Shown: piece by piece, positions 37,195 through 47,370 of the stretch
Numbering within the stretch: position 1 is the stretch's first letter
Layout: each line of letters starts with the position of its first letter
From: Vicugna pacos
Lineage: Eukaryota; Chordata; Mammalia; Artiodactyla; Camelidae
Reading direction: 5' to 3'
Length of the DNA: 64,000 nucleotides
Assembly: GCF_048564905.1 (NCBI RefSeq)
Contig: NC_132993.1
Location: forward strand, 15,399,001-15,463,000
Program-made: the position numbers and the translations under genes
Notes under the pieces: model-generated
Database searches by the model: none
Seen by the model: the letters and a program-made list of their open reading frames with translations, nothing else
What the model was told of the DNA's origin: nothing

Positions 37195-37903
37195 AGGAGT
37201 TGGCTTCAAGATGGAGGAATAGAAGGACACACAGCTTACCCTCTCCCACAAATACATCAAAAATATATCCACGTGTGAAACAATTCTCAAGGAATACCTA
37301 CTGAACTCTGGCAGAAGATCTTGTACAAGTGGAACTACAAGGAAAATCATCACAAAACTGGCATGCCATACACCCATAAAGATTACTAAACTCTTTGAAT
37401 GCTTAAAAATAAGCCCATGAAGAGAATAAACACTGCAGATCACCTTCTAGCATTTCCAACATATCTGTTCCATTTTCTTCATGGTTTCATGTAGAAGTTA
37501 CCCACACTGATTAACTTAAAAAAAAAAAACAGAGAAAATAAAACTGGAATAAAGTTGAGCCAGATGTGTACAGTGCCTGGCTCTGGGAAAATGTGTGCAA
37601 GCTTCAAGACTTCACATTGAAAGGCATCAGGAGGAATAGGCTGGATGGACTGAGCCTTCAGCTGCAGCAAGAAGGTCAAGTGAAGGGTAAAATAGCTGTG
37701 ATGACCTGTGTCTTACCTAAAAATCCAACCATAGCTTGCAGACCTTCTTGGGGATAAGGGGTTGGGAGAGGCATGGAGTGGCCTCAAGGGGTACTTTAAT
37801 CCACCTTACATGAAATGGCACCTGAAGACAACTTCAGTATACTACTTTTCTTCAAGTGCATACAGATGCCATAGTCATTAATAAAATTCACATTCACTAA
37901 AGA
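37195..37903 (+). mobile_element. Chimeric retro-insert with L1 5' head
   Basis: A 709-bp insertion in the L1, flanked by a perfect 14-bp duplication AAGAAAAAAGAAAG (37181-37194 and 37904-37917). Its first 180 or so bases match an L1 5' end (GGCTTCAAGATGGAGGAAT and ACAAATACATCAAAAATATA). The next 500 bases are not L1 that I recognise. They include an A-run at 37518-37529, an open frame at 37566-37757, and AATAAA at 37880-37885, 18 bases before the end. Head, polyadenylation signal and duplication fit an L1-mediated insertion of a chimeric or unusual RNA. The source of the body is unknown. Confidence 0.6.
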
Positions 37904-40261
37904 AAGAAAAAAGAAAGATCTCAAAAAACCTAACACTATACCTCAAGGAACAGGAAGGAACAAAATAAGCCCAAATTTAGCAGAAGGAAAGAAATAATAA
38001 AGATCAGAGCAAAACTAAATTTAGAGAATAGGAAAACAACAGAAAAGATTAACAAAATAAAAGGTGGGTCTTTGAAAAGAGAAACAATATTGACAAACCT
38101 TAGCTAGATTCACCAAGAGAAAAAGAGAGAGGACTCAAATAAAATAGAAATGAAAGAGGAGACATTATAATAGATGTCATGGAAATACAAAGGATCAGAA
38201 GTGACTAGTATGAGCAATTATACATCTAAGTTGTCCTAGACAACCTGGAAGAAATGGATATGTTCCTAGAAACATACAGCCTACCAAGACTGGATCATGA
38301 AGAAACAGAAAATCTAAACAGACCAATAATGAGTAAGGAAGTAAGGAGATTGAATCAGTAATCAAACAGCTCCCAACAAATAAAAATCCAGAACCAGATG
38401 GTTTTGATGGTAACTTTCATCAAACACTTAAAGAAGAATTAATATCAATCCTTCCAAACTCTTAGAAAAATTGAAGAAGAGGAAACACTCCCAAAGTCTT
38501 TTACAAGGCCAGCATTACCCAGATACCAAAGTCAGATAAGGACACTACAAGAAAAGAAAACTACAAGTCAATATCCCTGATGAATATGGATGCAAAAATT
38601 CTCAACAAAATATTAGCAAACGGATTCAACAACATATTAAAAGGATCATACACTATGATCAGGTGATATTTATCCCTGAGAATAAAAAATGGTTCAACAT
38701 ATACAAATCAATAAATGTAAAAAATTACATTAATAAAATAAAAGATAAAAATCTTTTTATCACACAGCTGAAGCATTCAACAAAATTTGATATCCTTTCA
38801 TGATAAAAATTCTCAACAATTGGGTATGAAAGAAACATACCTCAACAAAATAAAGGCTATATATAACAAACTATGGCTAACATCATAGTCAAGGATAAAA
38901 GATTGAAAGCTTTTCCTTTAATATCAGGAACTAAACAAGGATGCCCACTCTCACCGTTCCTCCTTCAACATAGTAATGGAACTCCTAGCGAGAATAATCA
39001 AACAAGAAAAAGAGATAAAAGACATCCAAATCCAAAAGGAAGAAGTAAAGCTGTCTTCATCTGCAAATGACATGATCCTACATATAGGAAACCCTAAAGA
39101 TGCCACCAAAAAGCTGTTAAAACTAACCAGTGTATTCAGTGAAGTTTCAGGATACAAAATTGACATACAAAAATCAGTTGCACTTCCATACACTGACAAT
39201 GAACTATCTGAAAAAGAAATAAATTAATTCCATCACAATAGCATCAAAAACAAGTATTTAGGAATAAATTTAACCAAAGAGGTGAAAAACACTGTACACT
39301 TAAAATTATACAACATTGGAGAAGGCATTGAAGAGACCAATGGAATGATATCCCATATTCATGGATTGGAAGAATTAAGATTGTTAAAATGTCCATCTAC
39401 CCAGAGTAATCTATAGATTTAATGAAATCCCTATCAAAATTTCAATATGTTTTTTATAGAAATGAAAAAAATTCTAAAATTACTATGAAACCACAAAGGC
39501 CTCAAAAAGCCAAGGCAATCCTGATAAAGAAGAACAAAGCTGGAAGTATCAAGCTTCATGATTTCAAACTATATTACACAACTACACTAGTCAAAATGTA
39601 TGGTATATAAACAGACTGTACATCTCTGGAAAAAAGTAGAGAGCCCAGAAATAAACTCATGCGTATATAGTCAACTAATATTTGAGAAGAGAGCCAAGAA
39701 AACTCAATGGGGAAAAGATAGTCTGTTCAAAAACTGGTGTTGGGAAAACTGGACAGCCACATGCAAATGAGTGAAACCAGACCACTATCCTAAACCACTT
39801 TCAAAAATTAATTTGAAATTGATTAAAGACTGAAATTTAAGACTTGAAATCATAAAACTTCTAGAAGAAAACATAGGAAAAATAATTCTTGACATTCGTT
39901 TTGGCAATGATTTCTTGGCTAGGACAACAAAAGCAAAAATAAACAGGTGAGACTCAAACTAGTAAGCTTCTGCACAGCAAAAGAAACAACAAAACAAAAA
40001 GGCCACCAATGGATTAGGAGAAAATACATGTAAATCATACATCTGATAAAAGGTTAATATCCAAAATATATATAAATGCATACAACTCAATAGCAAAAAA
40101 ACCAAATAATCCAATATAAAAATGGGCAAAGGACCTGAATAGACATTTTTCCACAGAAGACATACAAATGACCAACGAGCACATAAAAAGGTGCTCACTG
40201 TCACTAATCATCAGGGAATTGTATATCAAAACCACAATGAGATGTAACCTTACACTAGTAG

Positions 40262-40804
40262 TGAGGTGGGAAGCCCCATGAAAAAGACCGGCAGGACACC
40301 CAGGCAGGGCCACTACTCTCCTGCCGGCACCATCCAGTTCCCTGGCCCAGTGGCATTATCTCGCTTTTTAAACTCTGAAATGGCTTACCTCTAGGAAAGC
40401 GGAACTTACCCCTAAGATTCTATTGGTTCCCTGAGCTAACTCCTGATTGGTCCATTTGTAGTGCTTCATTTTCATGGAGCTCACTCCTGATTGGTGATCC
40501 ATTCCTGGTTGATCCATTTCTACAAAGCTTGTTCCTAATTAGTCACATTTGTTATACCTTATTTGCACATGATGTTACAAAATGTTGCAAAGTCTAGACT
40601 GGTGGTAGCCTGTAAAAGTCTGTTTAAACCTACAGACTGGGTCCAGAGCTTGGAGTGTTAACTCCTCTGGGCCTGCTGGTGTAATAAACCCGAGTTCTTC
40701 AATCCTCCGAGTGCTGCTTGGTCTCTTGCCTGGATCCAGGTTGCTGTCACAACTGAGCTGTAACACTGAGCTATAGTACTGAGCTGTAACACTTTGCTGC
40801 AACA
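40262..40804 (+). mobile_element. Solo ERV1-type LTR (fossil)
   Basis: A 543-bp LTR with ends TGAGGTGGGAAG and TGCAACA. It is flanked by a perfect 4-bp duplication GTAG (40258-40261 and 40805-40808), which fits ERV1. The U3 has several imperfect copies of a CTCCTGATTGGT-type motif (CCAAT boxes in reverse). AATAAA lies at 40683-40688, followed by a U5-like GAGTGCTGCTTGGTCTCTTG. Both L1 flanks join cleanly when it is left out. No internal retroviral genes are present. Confidence 0.85.
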
Positions 40805-40958
40805 GTAGGAATGGCTATTATGAGTTAAGACAAGAGATAAGTGATGGAAAGGCTGTGGAGAGAAGAGAACACTTATGAACTATTGGTGGGAATGTAAATT
40901 ACTATAGGCACTATGAAAAATAGTAAGGAGGTTCCTCAAAAGATTAAAAATAGAACTA

Positions 40959-41179
40959 TTGGTGTAAAAATAGGTTAAAAAACAAATTTCTCTATGTAAA
41001 AATAGGTTAAAAAACAAATTTCTTCTGTACAGTACAGGGAACTATATTCAATACCTTACTATCAAAACTTTAATGAAAAAGAATATGAAAATGAATATAT
41101 GTATATATATGCATAACTAGGACATTATGCTGTACAACAGAAATTGACACATTGTAATTGACTATATTTCAATAAAAGA
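40959..41179 (+). mobile_element. Short L1 3' tail inserted in L1
   Basis: A cetartiodactyl-type L1 3' end (CAGTACAGGGAACTATATTC and CTATATTTCAATAAAAG), 5'-truncated to about 220 bp. It is flanked by the 13-bp duplication AAAAATAGAACTA (40946-40958 and 41180-41192). Near its 5' end a 32-bp unit is repeated in tandem (40963-40994, then 40995 on). Confidence 0.8.
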
Positions 41180-42189
41180 AAAAATAGAACTACTATATGA
41201 TCCAGCAATTCTACTTCTGGGAATATCCAAAGGAGTTTCAAACAGCACATAGAAAAGATGTCTGCACTCCCATGTTCACTGCAGCATTATTTACAATAGC
41301 CAAGACATAGAAACAACCTAAGTGTCCACTGACAGATGACTAGATAAAGAAGATATGGTATGTGTATACAATGGGCCATAAAAAAGAAGGAAATCCTGTC
41401 ATTTGTGATATATGGATGAACCTTGAGGGTATGGTGCTAAGTGAAATAAGTCACACAGAGAAAGATAAACACTATGTGATCTCACTTATATGTGGAATCT
41501 AAAAAAACAAACCCCACGGAAACAGAGAGTAGACTGGTAGTTACCAGGGACTGTGAGGTGGGGGAAATGGGTGAAGGTGGCAAATGGGTGAAAGTGTACA
41601 AGATGAATAAGTTCTGGAGAATGTAACGTACTACATGGTGGCTATATTTAACAATACTGGATTGTATACTTGAAAGATACTAAGTAAATCTTAAAAATTC
41701 TCACCCCCACCTCCTCAAAGAAAAGGTAACTATGAGGTAATGGATATGTTAACTATCCTTGTTAAGGTAATAATTTCACAATACATACATATATCAACTC
41801 ATCATTTTGTACACCTTACACTTATACAATGTTATACGTTAATTCTATCACATTAAACTTGGAAAAAAAAGTAAATAAAAACATGCCTCTCCCTGAAACA
41901 CACCAAAAATAGTTACCAACACATGCCAACAGCTTTCCATTTTCCAGCCTCTTCCACTAGAGCTACAAGTTTACAGGGTCCATTATCGGCCTTCCATGCA
42001 TCACCATGTTGTCACAGGAGATTGTTTTGCCAAATGTTTCACTCCTGTGAACATGAGTCACCATGCATAAGGCTTCTAAAATCACTTCCTTTGCTGCGTA
42101 CTACCCAGCCCCTGAGCCAATGCCGTCTACTTAAGGTTTTTGTTCTAGTCACAGCTCACCTCTGACAAGAATTTCTGCGTCAGTCAGTG

Positions 42190-42480
42190 TTGCTGCAGTA
42201 ATAAACACCACTATCTGAGTGGCTTGAAACAACAAAAGTTTCATGATGATTTTACTATATATCACTATGGGACGGCAGGGGTGTTCTGCTCATTGTTGTC
42301 ACTCAGGAACCCAGGCTGACAACAGCCACCGTTTTGAGTGCTGCTAGTTGTTGCAGGAGAGGGAAAAAAGAGCTCTGAAGGGTCTGGCATTGGCAAGGCT
42401 GGAAGTGACTCATATTACTTTTGCTCATAACTAATAGGCCAAAATTAGTTACATGACATTACCCAACCACAACGAAGCCA
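42190..42480. repeat. Unassigned interspersed repeat
   Basis: TGCAGTAATAAACACCACTA with GTGGCTTGAAACAACAAAAG recalls the reversed end of an MLT1-like LTR. The rest matches a common mammalian repeat that I cannot name. Low confidence. Confidence 0.35.
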
Positions 42481-42599
42481 GGAAGAGCAATTCTCTCTTG
42501 AGCTTAGGATGGCAGACAAAAGGAAATATTTGTGGACTACCTACCAAAATAGATAAACAAAAAAAAAGAAAAAATGTATGATGAGTGAACTGAAAGAGG

Positions 42600-44000
42600 T
42601 TCTGAAAAACTGAGCTATATGGTAGACATGATTGAGGAACCTATTAGAAGTTGGATGGTCTGGAAGGCCTTGCTAAAGAGGTAACATTGGCACTGAGACC
42701 TCAGGAGTGAGCAAGAATTAAAAGAACATTCTAGACAGGAAGTAACAAGCATAAAAGCCCTAGGGTGGAATTAGCTTGGTTTTCCTGAAACTGGCAGAAG
42801 ATGAGGTCTATGGGAAACTGAGAAACCACGGGATGGGAGGGGAGGGTCATGAGATGAGAGAGACCATCAGGATCAGACCACAGAGGGTCCTGAAGGCCAT
42901 GGCAAATAAATAGGATTTTATCCTAAATGCAATAGGAAACCATTGAAAGGTTTTAAGATAAGAAATGCATATTTAATTTATGTTTTATAGAGGTAACTCT
43001 GGCTGTATAGGGAATTAATTGGAAAATGGGAAGACCAGCAGGGAGGCTACTGCAGCAGGGCAGAGCTGATAGGGATGGGAAGGGTCGGGTTGGGGGTAGT
43101 CAGCAGGGAAGATGGCTAGAACAAACAATTTAAGATATATTTTGAAGGACTTACTGATGGATCGAATAAGAGAGAAAGGTTGGGAGCAGTAGGACTTATT
43201 TATGACTCCCATTGTCAAAGACGAGCAAAGCAGGACCCTGGTTAAAATGGTAAGGACAGATTTTTGCCAGCAGTAAATATTGCTATAGGGAAAAAGAGTC
43301 CAATGTAAACTAAACAAAACTTCAATTTCTACAGCAATGAATGTGTATTTTAAAGGGAGAATACGGGTAGAGTATGGGTCTAGAGTAGGGGCTCAGTAGA
43401 GTCAGGGAAGGAAAAAATTACAAACGATTAGTCAGCATAAATGCAGTTAGGCCAGCTGTGGCTGCTAGTGGCAATCACTGAAGTTAGGATTCTACCCTCC
43501 TACAGAGACTGGGAGAGAGAGGTCCTATCCTCAGGGGTTGACTGGGAAAAAGAGGAAAGAATTTTTTGGCAACCTTAGATTTTCTCATGCAGGTACTTTA
43601 AGGGAGACTGAGGTCATTTTAGGATGTGGCCTTGAGCTGTTAGGAAACTATGTTAATGTTTGGTCAAGTCTTTATAGACAAAGGTTGAAACCTAGTCAAA
43701 AAGAAGGCTCACAGGGGCCTGGCTAGAGTCTGGTCAAGGAGAGAATCTTTTGTCATCATGTTTCTGATCTTAGTGACAGTGTGGTTGGTGATGTCATTCA
43801 CAGAGAAGGGATGGTCTAGGGGCAACTAGGTTTAGAATCTAGAGGAGATCAAATCCTATTGTGGACAAGTTAAGTTCGAGACATTCAATTGGGTGAAGAA
43901 GTTAAATATAAGAATGGATCACATAGGAGAAGTCTGGACTAGAGATAAAAACCAAGCGCTGTTAGCAGGATATAACTCAGAGATCACACAGGTGGGAGTT
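42600..44000 (-). repeat. L2 LINE, long antisense segment
   Basis: Antisense L2 in order: GGAAGGCCTTGCTAAAGAGG, AACATTCTAGACAGGAAGTA, GGGTCCTGAAGGCCATGG, AAACCATTGAAAGGTTTTAA, ACTCTGGCTGTATAGGGA. Then, after a diverged middle, come GTTAAGTTCGAGACATTCA and AGTCTGGACTAGAGATAAAA. It is probably one old insertion of about 1.4 kb. Confidence 0.7.
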
Positions 44001-44209
44001 AGAAAAGAGATAGGAACTCCAGGATTTACCTAACAAATTCCTCCTCCAGATCTGTTTCCAGAAATGTATCATTGTTAGGCATGTGGAGTTATATTTCTTA
44101 TTGTCAGAAAGTAAAGTTAACAGAATAACAACTGTTAAATATTTGGAGACTCTTCTTTTGCCCTGAATCCTACCCCTGTTTGCTATTTCTAAATCATAGC
44201 CATATACAT

Positions 44210-44360
44210 ATATGCATTTATTAAACACTATAGTCATACCCATTTAATATACATGGAAAACTGAACCGAGAAGGATTAAGTAACTTGCCTGAGGTGATAC
44301 AAAATTAGTAAGGGTTGGGTCCTTTATTCAAAACTAAGCATTCTGGTTCCAGTCTGTGTT
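44210..44360 (-). repeat. MIR SINE
   Basis: Antisense MIR: GGAAAACTGAACCGAGAAGG, then AAGTAACTTGCCTGAGGTGA and a CATTCTGGTTCCAGTCTG end. Confidence 0.6.
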
Positions 44361-44432
44361 CTGAACCTCTATACTACATGGCAAGCCTAGTATAGTACCT
44401 TGGTTTATCTATTTAGTGGGTCATAAACAATA

Positions 44433-44435
<3 letters not shown>

Positions 44436-44489
<54 letters not shown>
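44436..44489. repeat. (TA)n microsatellite
   Basis: About 27 TA units with a single GT interruption at 44479-44480, about 1.1 kb upstream of the MTPN start codon. Such runs are usually length-polymorphic. Confidence 0.95.
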
Positions 44490-44839
44490 ATAGTTCCAAT
44501 AAGAGTTTTTATTGGCTTTCTCTATGTTCATGTGTGCATGTCTGGATCATTAGGGTTGAGGCACAATTTACCTGGTGGACGTGCCGCAGGCTATTAGAGT
44601 CAAACTCTAGAAAGAATGGAACCGGCTTCACTAGAACGGTCCTGAAGCTTCAAACCATTAAAAACAAACGAATACAAAATTTTAAAAACACCAATTGTAC
44701 TGGTCAGTTAAGTTTTCTCTGCCCTGGGGCAACAAGCTGAATTCCTAGTCCCTGGACATCATTAGCTGGTCAGTGAGACAGTAAAGTTTTTCCCTTCACA
44801 GAACATTATATGTAGTATTGACACACTGAATTCACATTG

Positions 44840-44957
44840 TTGTCGTAAGTATTGGAGAGCTCCTTGAGGGCAGGAATTGTTTTATGCCTTTTTTTTTTTT
44901 TTAATATATCCTCCGTGCCTAGCGAAGTCTGACATGCAGTAGGAGCACAAGGAATGC
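44840..44957 (+). repeat. L2 LINE 3' end fragment
   Basis: GAGAGCTCCTTGAGGGCAGG, a T-run, then TATCCTCCGTGCCTAGCGAA and GACATGCAGTAGGAGCACAA follow the L2 3' end. Confidence 0.7.
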
Positions 44958-45018
44958 TAGATAGAAGGGAGGGAGGGAAAGGACAGAAGGAGAAAAGGAG
45001 GGAAAGAGGGGGAAAGGC
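44958..45018 (+). repeat. Purine-rich GGGA/GGAAA tract
   Basis: About 60 bases of almost pure purine just upstream of the CpG island. Low complexity. Confidence 0.8.
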
Positions 45019-45254
45019 ATTAAAATCAAACATGCCTACTGAATACTTTTTGAAGATGAGTAAAACGGCCTTCCAAGGTTGTAGTTTTGGTTTGTTTGTT
45101 TTTTAAGTTTTTCCCGTTTATAGTGCCCAGAAACGTCCTGAACTCAGGTAAAATCCCTCTCCCTCCACCTGCCCTCCGCGCTTCCTGACCTCCAGCCCGG
45201 TCCCCAGGCCTCCCAGTCCCGCCCACTCCGCCAGCGTTGGCCAGTCCAGCCACG

Positions 45255-45266
45255 GCGCCTGCGCAC
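45255..45266 (+). promoter_or_regulatory. NRF1-like site
   Basis: GCGCCTGCGCAC reads on the minus strand as a GCGCA-centred palindrome with one mismatch to the NRF1 consensus (YGCGCAYGCGCR). Position in a CpG-island promoter fits. Confidence 0.5.
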
Positions 45267-45290
45267 TCGGCGCTCTCGATCCGGGCCGTC

Positions 45291-45300
45291 GGGGCGGGGT
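45291..45300 (+). promoter_or_regulatory. GC box (Sp1/KLF)
   Basis: GGGGCGGGGT, a standard GC box about 330 bases upstream of the MTPN ATG and 70 upstream of the ETS site. Confidence 0.65.
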
Positions 45301-45368
45301 CCCGAGCGGGACGTTCCGCCCAAGGGAAGAGGAAGAGGAAGTTGGGGGAGGGTCCTAGCTGGGAGTGA

Positions 45369-45378
45369 ACCGGAAGTG
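45369..45378 (+). promoter_or_regulatory. ETS/GABP site
   Basis: ACCGGAAGTG is a perfect high-affinity ETS-family motif (GABPA/ELK class). In CpG-island promoters such sites sit close to the transcription start. Confidence 0.75.
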
Positions 45379-45627
45379 CAAACGCTCCTGCTTCTCCTCG
45401 GCCAGGCGGAACCTTCTGTGCTGGGCCCGGTGGCTGCGAAAAAACTTTCTTTCTCCCGCCCCAACGGTCGCCGCGGCCAACTGCCTCGCCCGCCTGGCAA
45501 CCTATCCCGCCTTCTCTTCTCTCCGGCTCCGCGCGGCCCTGTCTCCCTCTCGCCCGGCGGTATCCGCTTGCTGCTGCCACCGCCTCCTCGTCTTCTGCCC
45601 GGCCAGCCGGCTCGCCCCGCTGCAGTG

Positions 45628-45699
45628 ATGTGCGACAAGGAGTTCATGTGGGCCCTGAAAAACGGAGACCTGGACGAAGTGAAAGACTATGTGGCCAAG
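45628..45699 (+). CDS. MTPN: Myotrophin (V-1), exon 1 coding part
   Basis: The first 24 codons of MTPN, a 118-residue cytosolic and nuclear protein made almost wholly of ankyrin repeats. The peptide begins [16 protein letters not shown] and ends VKDYVAK, as I recall for mammalian myotrophin. The segment [11 protein letters not shown] is the first helix pair of ankyrin repeat 1. Myotrophin binds capping protein (CapZ) and stops it from capping actin barbed ends; it is also linked to cardiac hypertrophy and NF-kB signalling (family knowledge). The ATG at 45628 has G at -3 and T at +4, an adequate context, and is the first ATG in the leader. The exon ends after Lys24 in phase 0 at the donor GTAAGC, which fits the known exon 1/2 boundary as I remember it. 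The other exons are outside the window. No disabling change is seen. Confidence 0.97.
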
Positions 45700-45705
45700 G
45701 TAAGC
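45700..45705 (+). other. MTPN: MTPN intron 1 splice donor
   Basis: AAG|GTAAGC, a near-consensus U2-type 5' splice site directly after codon 24. Read-through would add about 50 unrelated residues before a stop near 45857. Confidence 0.9.
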
Positions 45706-47214
45706 GGGGATGCTTGGAGTTGGCGAGAGCCTGGAGGTGGTATGAAGAGGAGGCTGAGGAAGCAGCTGGGAGCTGGGCTGGCGTGGGCGGGGGTGGGGGA
45801 GACCTCTTGGATGGAGGTGGCACCGACAGAGTGGGGAGTCAGAGAGCGTCTACACTGAAAGAAGGGTCCAGATAACGCGGTCGTGCTCTGTGTCAGGTAG
45901 CTGCCGTGGTGATACAGCCAGGCGCTGGCCTTCCTGACCCCTTGGGGGAGGGGAGGAGTGGTGACCCGCTCTTTTAGAGTCACTTATGAGCACTGATGAT
46001 TTCCGTTCGGCCCTCTTTTACGCCAGTTACTTAAATCTTTCTTTGGATGAGGTAATTCTCCATCTTGGATCTGCCCATTACTGAATGAAGTAAGTTAAGT
46101 GATTAGGATCAGAGGAACGTTTTCTTTACCTTTGGGCCTGTTACGAATCTAAAGTAGTCATTGACCATGAAAAAAGAGTACCGAAAATAGCAATAGTTAA
46201 AATTCTGAAACTTCTCTGTAAAGTCCTAACTTTGGGTGTGGCCTTTTCCTCCACCACCCCCGCCCCTGGTCCCCCAACAAATACTTGTTTGCTTCAAGTG
46301 GTAGGGTGGTTGGTTAGCATCTGGGAATGTTTAAGATTATCTGAGTAGTTTTCAAACAAGAATGTTAACTTTTATTATTCTTTCTTTCTCTTTGATTCCA
46401 TCTGAAATGCTTACATGTGTAGTAAATAGTAATGCGGTTTAGTCACAGTAATATGGGGGTAAAATCATGATGAGGAGAGCTAATCTCAAACCTGAACCCA
46501 AATGTGAATCCACATTGCAAAGAAGTGGTAAACTTTAAATTCCAAGTCGGCCTGCCTTTGGACCCTGAAACTGTGCTTTTTGTAATTGTGAGAGAACTTA
46601 CATGTAATTTCAACATGATAATGATTTTAAAAAGTTTTCCTAAAGTATGGCTTTATGACATCACTATGGAGCACATTTTGCCTCTAAAATTTTAACTTTA
46701 TGATGAGATCATGGAGGGCATCTTGGTCACCTTCTAAAAGTGTGGGAACCCAATCTAGACTTTAGTTCTTCAAAGGGTATGATAGGCTGCTGTGTTTTTA
46801 CTTTAGAGATCTGTGTTAGGAAGCAAGTAAGCAGAAGAGAGTTTCTTAAAACTCACAGGATTGTGCAAGGCAAGCTACTGATAGACTTTCTACATAGAGA
46901 TTATCTGCTCAGTTGTTATTTGTAGTGGATTTTTAGAACATTATTCACTGCCTTCTCAGCTAGTGGCAGTCTGAAACTCAACTTGTTGGATGTTTCAATG
47001 TAAGATTAAAGGGAAGAAATTACTTGGAATACTTTAATCAACATGGTTCACTCCCAGTGGTGGGACTCTGCAGTACTCTGGAAGTGAATGGGCTTCCCAT
47101 TAATAGTGGAACCTAAGTTACTTGATATTCTTGAAATAAAAAAAGTTGTTGCAGCTTGCAGCTACAAAAATAACACAATTTATGTAGTATATTTCTGTTG
47201 TGTTATTTTATATC

Positions 47215-47370
47215 ATTCTTGTGAGTCTTGTGGAATAAGTCCTTTTATTAGCCCCATTTTATGGATAAGATTACTGAGATGCACGGTACTTAAGGAAAAA
47301 ATCCAAAGTTGCAGAGATAACCAATGATGAAGTTAGAACTAACCTGCTGACTCCAAAACTTAGACTCTAA
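47215..47370 (-). repeat. MIR SINE
   Basis: Antisense MIR: TTAGCCCCATTTTATGGATA, then ATTACTGAGATGCACGGTAC and CTAACCTGCTGACTCCAAAA. Confidence 0.65.

Larger units (their letters stand above)
36800..41870 (+). mobile_element. L1 LINE, 5'-truncated, with three later insertions
   Basis: Sense L1 starting inside the ORF2 endonuclease region, with RT-domain, C-terminal and 3' UTR sequence up to an A-rich end near 41880. The RT motif [12 protein letters not shown] is readable at 38927-38962. The catalytic [FY]ADD box is degraded to SAND (about 39063). Stops and frameshifts break ORF2 into pieces of under 90 codons. About 3.6 kb is L1 proper. The rest is the insert at 37195-37903, the LTR at 40262-40804 and the L1 tail at 40959-41179. 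The 3' UTR looks L1M-like, which suggests an older, inactive copy. Confidence 0.85.
45165..45720 (+). promoter_or_regulatory. MTPN: CpG-island promoter and 5' leader of MTPN
   Basis: An abrupt change from AT-rich DNA to GC-rich, CpG-dense sequence surrounds MTPN exon 1. There is no TATA box at a useful distance. An NRF1-like site, a GC box and an ETS site lie within 125 bases, as in broadly expressed housekeeping promoters. The transcription start probably falls near or shortly after the ETS site, at about 45370-45450; this is inference. I see no ATG between 45380 and the MTPN start, so ribosomes would meet no upstream start codon. The GC content is high enough for stable leader structure. 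Confidence 0.85.

Noticed and set aside
37566-37757. A 63-residue frame as a new small gene
   Set aside because: It sits in a retro-insert inside an L1. The peptide is not one I recognise, so it is reported only as part of the insert.
38873-39610. Open frames with reverse-transcriptase similarity as a possible gene
   Set aside because: They are pieces of a decayed L1 ORF2: the ADD box is lost and stops separate the pieces.
45026-45647. Long minus-strand open frames of 184 and 167 residues across the MTPN promoter
   Set aside because: They overlap each other in different frames, are Arg/Gly/Pro rich, and lie in a CpG island, where stops are rare. No domain is visible.
45376-45858. A 160-residue + strand frame that contains the MTPN N-terminus
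   Set aside because: It starts at GTG, not ATG, and runs past the exon 1 donor into the intron. The real coding part is 45628-45699; only the open leader is kept as a low-interest finding.
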